A model generated the notes under the pieces. The model searched no databases, was not told the origin of the DNA, and saw only the letters and a program-made list of their open reading frames with translations. From contig NC_134525.1 in assembly GCF_027942865.1 (NCBI RefSeq), positions 22,133,657-22,197,656 on the forward strand: a stretch of 64,000 bases of DNA. The letters are read 5' to 3'. The position numbers and the translations under genes were made by a program. This DNA comes from Odontesthes bonariensis. Lineage: Eukaryota > Chordata > Actinopteri > Atheriniformes > Atherinopsidae. Positions 54,914 to 64,000 of this stretch are shown in pieces; positions within the stretch are counted from its first letter, which is position 1, and each line of letters opens with the position of its first letter.

Positions 54914-56960
54914 ATATCCTTCGTCTTGTGTTAGTTCCCTGTTACCATCTCTTATGTTAACGAGTCGTTTTGACCCGTGTTTTAATTTAGTTGTAAAATA
55001 CACTAAAAACAATGATCTATCATCCAATTTGTTTCTCATCTCTTGGTTACTTTGTTAGGCTTCCTTGTCCAGAAAAATATTGGTTTTAATATTTTTGGTG
55101 TGGGCCCCTGGGCCTTGTTTTTGTCAGTATACCCCTCGATTTAAAAAAAAAAAAGTAAAATGAACCTCAAGAGAATCATATAAATAAATTAAAGGTTGTT
55201 GTGTCACCTGACTATTACTGAGGGGATTTAGAACACATCTCTTAAATAAATTAGTTTATTTTTTCATTTTAATATTATTAACTATAGTAACATCTATGGT
55301 GTTTCAGGTCAGTTTCGACCCATATAGTCTCTTTTTTCAGCCAAACACAAAATGAAAAGCAGAACAAATATATATAACATAAATATAACAAAATATAGAT
55401 TTTCAAGGTCAAACAAACAACAACCAATCAAGCAAATCAAACCAATAGAAATCAATTACTAGTTTCAACACTAATAAAAAAACAAATTCAGAGTAAAAGT
55501 CTCTGTGTGCAAGAACATGCATGTGTATGTGTGTGTGTGTGTGTTTAGATGCATGTGTGGCAAAAAGTGACACTTTTAGTGTGTTCTTTGCAGAGCTATT
55601 TGTTGCAGTTGAAGCACAATACATTTGTCTTTCTGTTCTTACTGCTTGGGCAGACCTGACACCTTTCTTTTAGAGTCAGGTGGCCTGAGTGGGGTTGTGG
55701 TTGTGGCTGTTGTGGATGATGTTGAGGCAGGGCTGTCTGAGCAGGATGCTGGCGTGGACGGAGTTCTAGGTGAGCTCTGCAACGTTCCTCCACTGTCACC
55801 TCTGGCCCTGGGTTGAACATCAGTGGAAGGAGCTGCACCCATCTCTCCCAGACGTCCCTGATGGGGGCACGCTTGTCAGATCTCGCTCTGGTATCTCTGT
55901 TGTCAAATCTGAGGACTCTTGATATCATGTGAAAGGTCTGAAGTGACATTGTTGCCCGGAAAATATTTCTGCCTGTCGATGCGTCCCACAGACTATCAGC
56001 GGCCTCATTGCAGGATCTGTACACTCCAGCAAGAAAAAGAACACCAATATAAGCATCCGGGTATTCCTCATCAATGTCTTTCCACGTGCTGCCATGGACT
56101 TTTTTTCCTTCAAGGTTTGTCATAGCAATGATGACTCTTTAGTGACAATGGCATAAATAGCTCAAAACATGTCTTGATGTCGCTGACTCATCACAGCAAA
56201 CCTTGTGATTCTAGGCGTCATTTTGATGACATTTGCAGCAGCTGCCCTGCCATGTACATCAGGAGGTACTGAGCTCCAACAGATCTTACCATTTTTGGAC
56301 TTTAATCTTTCAGCGGGAGCAGCTTCAGCACCGGTGACCTCCTCATCAGACGTGTCTGTGCCTTCTGGATGATCCTCCACATTGTCTTCCTCGTCAGAAA
56401 CCTGCTCATCCGAATCATTATGCTGCTCTGTGTCCTCTCCCTCATTTTCACCCAAAAAAAATTATCCAGAACTTGGCTCACTGAAAATCTTCTCATTTTT
56501 GCATGCTACAAATTGGAGATGTGCACTCTGCAAGTCACCAATTCTATACTGAATTGGCCCCACACGTCTGGATATGCCAGTCTTGGTTTGTTTTGGTGCA
56601 GGTATACTGGAAAACAAGGCAAAATGAGAATCCCCTAAAGCTCACATGATTGGGAGAGGAGCTGGCTGTCAGTGTGTTGGCTGACAGTGAACTTGTGATT
56701 TCAGTTTTGGCTCTAATTATTGCTTTATAATCTTATTTTTGTAACTGGGTCGAAACCGACCCTAACAACACAAAGGTCTTAATTTCAACTAGAGCATTTT
56801 ATGATTTAGTGAAAACAATTTTTTTTTGTTTTATTTTGTTGAAATAGAGGTTCCCGACAAAGTCATAAAGCCTTGATGCAATAAACAAATTTATATGGTT
56901 ATTTTATGCATTTAAAACCTAAAAACGGGTCGGTGCCGACCCTAACAAGACGAAGGATAT
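54914..56960 (-). mobile_element. Degenerate piggyBac-type element (about 2 kb)
   Basis: A shared 16 bp terminal inverted repeat, ATATCCTTCGTCTTGT, occurs at 54,914-54,929 and in reverse complement at 56,945-56,960. Palindromic GGGTC…CGACCC units lie inside both ends (54,963, 55,308, 56,748 and 56,925 approximately). A broken transposase is encoded on the minus strand. I do not see an intact TTAA directly at the ends, so the outer bases may be eroded. Confidence 0.8.
55545..56496 (-). pseudogene. piggyBac transposase pseudogene (PGBD4-like), core deleted
   Basis: The minus strand shows the usual order: an N-terminal acidic, Ser-rich segment (GENEGEDTEQHNDSDEQ); the start of the transposase domain (IGVLFLAGVYRS, SLWDASTGRNIFRATMSLQT); then TVEER where intact family members have the TVDE that carries the first catalytic Asp. 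After it the sequence jumps through a Pro/Gln/His-rich linker to the C-terminal Cys-rich domain (CQVCPSSKNRKTNVLCFNC), so most of the catalytic core is missing. Breaks: a frame change at the A-run near 56,453-56,460, further breaks between about 56,165 and 56,110, and a premature TAG within the Cys-rich domain near 55,596. It cannot be active. Confidence 0.85.
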
Positions 56961-58642
56961 ATCTTTCTTTTTCTTACTCCTACACAATTTTCATAATGAA
57001 TATTGATAGTTTCTGTTTTAATGTATCATTCTTATTCATCGTGTTATTCGTGTTTAGCATTTTTCAATGCTTTATTATTTCTTATATTCTTAGTGTTATC
57101 ATCAGAACTCTTATGATCATTATTCATTCATTTATTTTATTATTATCATCACATTTGTTTTGTGTCTCATCATGTTTTACACTGTCATGCTTCAGAGAGC
57201 TCTGTACATACACAATGTGCAGGGAGGAAATTAAATTATTAATCAAAATGTTGCATGGCAGCAGGACAGGTATTAATACAACTCAGTGGAAGCTCAGCAG
57301 TGTCCAGACCTTTCTCTTTTTTCCCACTTTCTCTCATAAATTGGCTTTTCAATTCATGCCAGACAAGAAAAATATTGTCTGAAATGTTGTACGTACTTGT
57401 TGCACATGGAAAATGATTTATTTTCATGAGGCATATATGTATACATTGCATATATGCAGCCTTTGATTGAGTGTGAGAGTTGAGAGTGAGAGACCAAAAT
57501 TGAAGGTCACACTGCCAATTTTCTTTTGTTTTTCCTGAGATTTTCACATTCACCGTTACTTACTGTAGAGCAACGTTTTTTTTTTTTGTTTTTTTTTTAC
57601 CAAATTCCTGAATCCCTTTGCTTACTTTGTTTAACCACCAGTGCCAGTAAGCGCTGTGAGTAAAACCTTCCTGCACAATCTCCAGTCAAAACACAAGCTT
57701 GTTGTGCCTCTGCCTGCTGCTTGGTGCCTGAGGGAGGATCTGCTGTGGTTTTAATAGTTGACACGGTCTTCTAGAAGCAGACGTGTCTTTCCTTTTGCAG
57801 CTGTAACTCGGGTCACATGTTTACTGAGGAGCTTATATCTTGCAAGTGTGCTGTGTGGGCTCAGCTGAAAGCAATAATGCTGTTCTTCCATGATGTCAGG
57901 ACTTCTGCTGACCGGCTTTTAGTGATAATAATGAGTCTTTTGGTTTTCTTTTGAAAGTAAACAGTAAAAAAGTTCAGTATATTTCCAACCTCCTCAGTCA
58001 ACGGGTAAAATCTGTTTGACAAAACATCTGACTGGTAAATGCACATCTTTTGACCTGGTTTCAGTTAGATCTGTTGGCCCTTGCAGGCGTCGGCTTTAGC
58101 TGCTTTTTTTTTTTCAATTTTCCATGACTTTGGAAATAGTGTTCACAAGTTCCCCAGATTATTAAACTTTGTCATTTTTTATTCCTTTTAATGATTTGAA
58201 GACCTTACTCCTCAGTAGAAAGTCTTTTAACTTTGGACTCGGCTCAGTAGAGGCTGTGCATGGTGTCAGGTGGGTGTTAAAGTACCCGTTTAAATGCTTT
58301 CAGCATTTACTGTCACGAAGCTCTCGTTGTTTTGCGTTTTGTCATGATTCCTATGAATCAATTATCTCGGTGTATTTGGTTGCCAAACTTAAAGGGGGCA
58401 TTTCCCACCATGCCAGTAGACTAGAGAATATGACTGTCTTTGTTAGCAAAACTTTGTTGAAAGAAAACACTTCTGAACACACATATAGAACTTTATTATT
58501 TTCAAAAAGTAAAAAGTGATTGTTCCAAAGCACCTACATATTACACATTATTCACATGTGAAAACTGATTTATTTCTTTGTGGGTGAGTGAGAGGAAAAT
58601 GAAGGTTTAAATAGGTATTGAGAGTTTTCAGGTGGTTCAATT

Positions 58643-58658
58643 CGCCCTCTAGTGGCCA
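58643..58658 (-). promoter_or_regulatory. CTCF-like motif (reverse), strong core
   Basis: On the minus strand TGGCCACTAGAGGGCG is very close to the vertebrate CTCF consensus (TGGCCACCAGGGGGCGCTA). Confidence 0.5.
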
Positions 58659-60114
58659 CACAGGGTACTCAGCGTCTTGTTCCCTAACAGCAACCTAAGT
58701 CTAAATTTTTAGTTTATTTATCAGTTATGATTAATTTGGTATTTTACTGACATGAAAAGACAATTCACTTTACACATTCACGGATGTAAAGTCCTTACTG
58801 ATTTCAAAAAGTGTTCTCCAGTTAAACTTTATCAACATGCACATTAGATATTCTATGAAATCCCAAATATGTTCTTGCACAAGAACCTTTTTGCAGAAAC
58901 TATATGCTTGATGGCAACATCAGCTTCAACACCTCTGTAATGTTTATAAGAGTGAAGTCTTCTTTGTGTGACTGTGACTTACAAAAAAAAAAAAAAGGTA
59001 ATTTATTTACACTACGACAGCATTTACTGACATACTGAGAGAAAAGGTTTGGGAATGAGACAAGAGAACAGACATTCTTTACTGAATGAGATTAAGCTGC
59101 ATGTCTCTCCGTGCACAGGCACCGTCTGCGTGGGTGCTTCGGAGCCCGGGCACCCATGGGGATTAATGAGCACCCACGGAAAAATCCGAGCATTGAAGTC
59201 ACACAATCAACCATTATATGGTATAGCTCGTCAGGTGTCTGGAAGCTGCGCGCCGGCGCAATTGCGTTCTCCAACCGGCGGGGAATTGTTCTTGGTTGGG
59301 GCAAAACCGGGCTTTCCCAAGCCATGTCATCTGCTGCTGCTGTAGTCCTCATTCTAGATGCATGCACTGTGACAGAGCAGTCATTACCTGAAATAAACAA
59401 TGACACTACACTTCCTTGTCAAACTTATGAGGCATTTTTTTCTGAAGTCCAGGACAGCATTTGAGATTTTAGAGAAGCAAAGCAAAGCTTAAAAAGCAAA
59501 GAGCAAACAACAGAACCTCAAAGTTTAAATTGAGCTTAAACACAGGTGTAGTCAGGAAGATCTGTTCCCTCACATTTTGTCTCGGGGAATGTAAACTGAA
59601 GATCTATTTTCTTCATCGCTTCCCGTTCAAGACATTTCTAATATCAACTTCTATGTCAGCGCTCTCATGCAATGATGCTTTCACTCCGATGTCTCGAAGG
59701 CAAACAGCTTATGATCTGTTTTTCTTAAATATCATGGTGCAGCTGTCATTCTGCCTCTCAGAAAGTGTTTTGTGCAGCTCTCCTCCTTACAATCTTCTCG
59801 CACCTGTGATAACTCTACTCACTTTCCCCATTTAGTACTTCTTCAGTTAAGATTGTGTTCATCAATCCCTGCGACTTGGATGACCATATTTTACAGTAGG
59901 TGTAATGCATATGAAAACGGTTGAATAAATCCCTTAAAGATATCTTTATCTACAAAATTATAAAAGTAAAAAAAAATGTGCAGAGTAAATGATACTTACA
60001 CGTTTGATGAATTTTCTACATGTACTGTTCGACACTGAATCAGGCCTTTTGGTCCAGAGAAGACAGCTTTCCTCATTAAACTCTTTATTTTAGATGAAGA
60101 AGTCCAGAAGTATA

Positions 60115-60227
60115 GAAGACTTCTAGCCTGGAAAACCAGCGCCAACTGCTGGACGGCAAAATGTTTTGCCTGCGGTTAAATTAGACATCCAATCCATTTA
60201 GGCTGGTTTATCAGGCTAGAAGACTTC
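60115..60227. repeat. Short hairpin repeat (MITE-like)
   Basis: The left arm GAAGACTTCTAGCCTGGAAA (60,115-) is the inverted complement, with two or three changes, of the right arm ending AGGCTAGAAGACTTC. The loop is about 60 bp. It may be a tiny foldback transposon fragment. Confidence 0.6.
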
Positions 60228-60249
60228 ATACCCATTCTTAATTGTGTTG

Positions 60250-60264
60250 GCGCCATCTAGTGGA
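60250..60264 (-). promoter_or_regulatory. CTCF-like motif (reverse)
   Basis: On the minus strand TCCACTAGATGGCGC matches the CTCF core CCACTAGRKGGCGC. Confidence 0.4.
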
Positions 60265-60599
60265 CGAACAACGAATAGCTTTGACCTTGTAAACTCGTGC
60301 CATTGTTTATTCGCACCACCTGCAGCAGGTCAGAGTGTTAGTTTCTGGTTACCCACTTTTATATGTGCAAGGTATTTAAAAGATTTTGGGAGCAAATTCT
60401 TTCTGAAGAGGGAGGGGGCACATTTTCCACGAGTAAAGGAGTCCAGGAGACAAGTCACGTTGCAAAGTAAATGATCCAAAAGCACCCTCCATTAGGCAGA
60501 AAAAACCCTAAACAAGTGATTCAATCTCACACCGGCTTTTGACATACTGAAAGGAATGCACTTGTGTTAACACTCGCCTGCAATGGGAGTTTTGGAATC

Positions 60600-60869
60600 C
60601 TGTGACGCACCTAAAAAGCGCATCATCACGGCCGGCGTCCTCGCCTTGGCAGCGGCCTAGGCGACCCATCGCTGTTTATTTTTGAAGTTCTAACGTCGCT
60701 CTGTACGCATCCCATGCTTCTCCGGTCAATAATTTATACGTTGTGGGCCCGTTCACGGCGGACTGAGGGAGCAGACTGCAACCACGCACGATTCACGCAG
60801 ATATTGCCATCTCCACACTACGAGGCTGCTCAACTCACAACATACCTGGCAAACCAAGGAGTCCCAACG
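60600..60869 (+). promoter_or_regulatory. CpG-rich promoter / 5' UTR of the small four-exon gene
   Basis: An abrupt rise in CpG content (for example CACGGCCGGCGTCCTCGCC near 60,627) leads into the ATG at 60,870. No TATA box at the usual spacing is obvious. Confidence 0.45.
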
Positions 60870-61935
60870 ATGAGGTGAGACGACCGATATTCGACGGTTT
60901 ATGTTATGAAATAGACAAAAAAAAAAAAACAATTAAAAAGTATACCTGCTTGTAAAATGCTATGTCATTTTAATGGGATGTTGTGGTGTATGCTCAAAGA
61001 ATCCCGTACAAGTTACACTCTTTAAGTTGTAGTAATTGAGCTGACTGATTGCACTCATGAAAAGGTGGGCATCAAAACCATGCACAGAACCTGGCTAACA
61101 TGTGCACAATATCAGTCTGTTGTTCCATTTTACTGTACCCCCTAAGAGTTGTTCTAGTTTTCTCCTACAGTACGTTTGCCTTTCTGGGTCTTGATTATCT
61201 TAAAGTATGACTTATCTGTTTTGTTTAGTGTCAGATCTCAACATGCCTTCTTGTCGAGGAAGCACGCTGGCTCTCAGAAGGTCTCTATGACTACAGAGTA
61301 CCAGGCCAGCTATCTCCCTCCCACCTGCTATACAACCGTCACGTCCACCTCGAAAGAAAAAAGCCCTTACCATCCACTGAAGGGGACCAGTGACGAGGTC
61401 ACCACCATCAGGTACCCTTTCCTCTTGTATTCATGTGTCACTAAATAAAAGCTGGCTGGGATCTGTTAAAGTTACCTTTTTGAAGCAGTTTTTCTCAGTT
61501 GGGGCAAATTTGTCTCATGGATGAGGCAAGAATGAGCCAATTTAAACACCTGGATTGTCTTTAATCACCAAGTGTGAAACGAGGGATGACGTGACATTTT
61601 GAATCCCTGTGCAAATACCAGAAATAAGCAACACACTTCCAACTAAACTCAAATGTCAAATGTTTGTTTCAGATCATTTTACGTCAAAAAAATATCCAAA
61701 GAATGGATAAAGAACCCACCGAAGGTCTCGCAGTCACCGCCGCCAACTAACCACCAAATTAGCTCTCCAAGCCAGCATGTACAGCCTGCAGAAACCAACA
61801 CGCCTCTTATGGTGGACTACACAACCGTCTACCAAAGTAAGCAACTCGACTATAATCTTTGTCACTTATACAATAAATATGACGCAGGAAGGGACTGAAG
61901 GAAATCAAACTTTTCTCTCTCCAGATGATTTCTAA
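60870..61935 (+). CDS. Uncharacterised small protein, 120 aa, four exons
   Basis: Exons 60870-60874 (ATG AG), 61229-61411, 61673-61836 and 61925-61935 join in phases 2, 2 and 1 with GT-AG borders and end at TAA, giving 120 aa. The product starts MSVRSQHAFLSRKHAGSQKV and ends DYTTVYQNDF. It is basic, rich in Ser, Thr, Tyr and Pro, and has no signal peptide, membrane segment or known domain that I recognise. Short Tyr-centred units recur (TTEYQ, CYTTV, DYTTVYQ). Such small Tyr/Pro-rich proteins with no fold are typical of ciliary microtubule inner proteins and stabilisers, but this is a guess from composition. The exon-phase agreement and promoter make a real gene likely. Confidence 0.6.
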
Positions 61936-64000
61936 GCTTGGAAAGCAGAAAGGCGCCAGGCAGTTTGAGAAAAACAATCCTTTGTGGGAAAAATTAAAAA
62001 TAAATAAATAAATAAATAAATCGCACCAAATTCAGCAAAGTTTTTTTTATTGAAGTGCAAACAGGTAGGCAGCCAAGTGCCTAGAGGTAGGTACTAGTAA
62101 CAAAGTGCTTGTGCACCATTTTTTGCTTGTGAAAATGTTTATCAGATTCTCAGACGGGACGCAACAAGAAGAGGCCATAATAGGTCACATGAAAGCCTGA
62201 TTCATTTAAATTTCACCAGGTTCAATTCAACAAAAAGTCATCTATACAAGATTGTCTCAATGGACTCTCATCCACTAACGAAGCTACTGCGCCTACGTGA
62301 ATCTGAAGCCCATTTCAGACATGAGATATAGAACACTAATGGCTCAGTTCATTACAAGCTGCTTAATCATGGGGGGGACTAAGTTATAATACACCGATTC
62401 TGCACTTAGTTTTTCTTCAATAAAGAGGAAGAAAATGTGATTTTGTTGTGTCCCGATTCATAAAAACGTTCAAATCAGCTGTGCAGCAGCATGACAGGAA
62501 TAATGAATAATGAAAAGCCTCAAACGCTTTTTGAGCCATAATATTCCCAATTTAATTGTATAGTTGTTCTCTTTGTCATAAATGCGCAGACCCTAAGATT
62601 GTCTCTTCTCAACCCTGTTTTTTTCTCCCATTCAGCCCTGAGAGTGAGAACAATCCAAACAGACTCTGAGTGATCATTGGCCTGAGTTTATAATGGTATA
62701 TTGATTATAATAGGGGTTTAATTTTGTACTAGAGCAAATAGTATTGATTCATCAATCTATTTTAAAATGCATATGATTAGGAAAGACACCAAAGTATATA
62801 GATAAACTGAAAACAGCTTTACAATGAAAAAAATCGCAAAGATGAGATAAGACACGATAAATCCAGGAAGAACATTGTTTGAGACATTCATAAAAACTGT
62901 TGCTGAAATAGGATTTAACATCTCTCTTAAAGAGCTAGAGTCAAATACACAAGCAGATTGTTTAGGAGATTTGCTTCTTTAATTAAAAGAAATATCTGAA
63001 AAAATGTTCTACAAAGTGAAACTTTATGATTCCACCTGAAACAGGAATGAGATCAGGCAGTCAGACCATACGACATAAGTTAAAAAACCAGGATTTAGGA
63101 TTTAATATCACGGCCAGACGGTCAGATGTCTAACAATTTGATATCCTCTTAAAGGTGTTAAAGCTTAGCCTTTATTCTTATTATGTTGTGAATTATTATT
63201 TGAATCTAATAGTAAATTGACATGATTTATATTGTTTAGTTTAAAAAGAATTAAGAGAAAGTATTTGCATTATTTACAGGGAATATTGGAGAATATTTTA
63301 CTTCCTGATGGTAAAAGTATATTAGTTTGAATGTGATGACTGAAGATACTTTTATTTTGATAAACAGGAAGTAATGCTTTACGTTAGCCTCATGACGGAT
63401 TGTTGAGATGAAGTTGCAAGTCGCAAACCTGCCTTAGTTTATATACTTCTTTGTAATTCTGTGCATTTGGGAAGTAAAGTTCCGTTAATCAAAGAAAACC
63501 GTTTGATCATCATTCGAAGCTGAAAACTACACAACATATTAGGAGATATTAACTTGACTTTAAAATTTTAGCTGCTCGGAATTTCCTGCCTCAGGTCACT
63601 AATTCTGAGTCAATGGTTATCAGCAATATTTAGATTCAAACTAAACCATTTGACTATTTAATTAAATCGTTTAACTACTTAACTGCAACAGATTTATGAA
63701 ACAATTAATATGCTAACTTAATAAAGCAGCAAAGTGCTTCACAGAAGTTTAAATAAATTAGGGCATTAGGAGAATAACAACAGGACAGCTGCGGCAAGAG
63801 TGAGCCATAACAAGACAAGTCAAGGTTTGTTTTTATGGCGCATTTAAAAACAGTGAGCAGAGTGCAACTTGGTTAGCCACAATAACGATCTATGCAGACA
63901 CAGACTGAATTTGGCTGAAGCTTTCCCTATTATGCATTATATTATGCATTATTTAACCTACTATTTTATATGATATACAATATATGACCTATATATGAAT
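61936..64000. other. 3' flank of the small gene and intergenic DNA
   Basis: An AAAT repeat at about 61,998-62,021 contains several AATAAA hexamers that may serve as its polyadenylation signal. Beyond it is AT-rich DNA with no open frame, repeat or RNA gene that I can support. Confidence 0.5.

Larger units (their letters stand above)
56961..60869. other. Intergenic region between the piggyBac element and the small gene
   Basis: Mostly AT-rich with no supported gene. It includes a GC-rich island at about 59,110-59,345, two reverse-oriented CTCF-like motifs, a short hairpin repeat at 60,115-60,227 and, from about 60,600, the CpG-rich promoter of the next gene. Confidence 0.5.

Noticed and set aside
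56906..57382. 158-aa frame rich in Ile, Phe and Ser, resembling a membrane protein
   Set aside because: The hydrophobic look comes from T-rich DNA; it begins inside the piggyBac end and shows no conserved motif.

Overview
This 64 kb window is vertebrate nuclear DNA, almost certainly from a teleost fish and probably a percomorph (the clade is inference). Genes are split by GT-AG introns, non-coding DNA is AT-rich, and there are typical fish repeats. Most open frames are chance; real coding sequence was recovered by joining short exons whose splice phases match.

Layout. (1) 1-16,980, + strand: the 3' end of POU6F2. Four coding exons (2,364-14,019) encode the linker, the POU-specific domain and the POU homeodomain, followed by a long 3' UTR. 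The last exon has two in-frame acceptors 108 bp apart, which create or skip a 36-residue insert in the POU-specific domain. (2) 16,981-28,292: an 11 kb intergenic stretch with simple repeats and LINE-tail repeats. (3) 28,293-30,141, +: YAE1 (YAE1D1), three exons, complete, 220 aa. (4) 32,035-41,715, +: OTULIN, ten exons, complete, 716 aa. It has the Cys/His/Asn catalytic residues, the HOIP-binding motif, and a roughly 410-residue N-terminal extension starting MGNCCCQ, a candidate dual-acylation signal. (5) 44,566-53,901, -: ANKH, twelve exons, complete, 496 aa, tail-to-tail with OTULIN. (6) 54,914-56,960: a degraded, internally deleted piggyBac element. (7) 57,000-60,860: intergenic, with a GC-rich island near 59.1-59.35 kb. 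(8) 60,870-61,935, +: a small four-exon gene of 120 aa that I do not recognise. (9) 62,000-64,000: AT-rich, no gene seen.

Gene order joins a POU6F2-YAE1 block (human chromosome 7p14) to an OTULIN-ANKH block (human 5p15.2). The OTULIN locus has collected several DNA transposons: a Tc1/mariner remnant in intron 2, a hAT-like MITE in intron 7, a 679 bp TTAA-flanked foldback element in intron 8, and a 1,010 bp TTAA-flanked element in the 3' UTR. CTCF-like motifs lie in convergent orientation around YAE1, OTULIN and ANKH.

The genes do not form one pathway. POU6F2 is a neural and retinal transcription factor, YAE1 works in Fe-S loading of ABCE1, OTULIN trims Met1-linked ubiquitin, and ANKH exports small anions (pyrophosphate/citrate/ATP release). 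Exon boundaries were read by eye and each coding length was checked for frame; no alignment was run.
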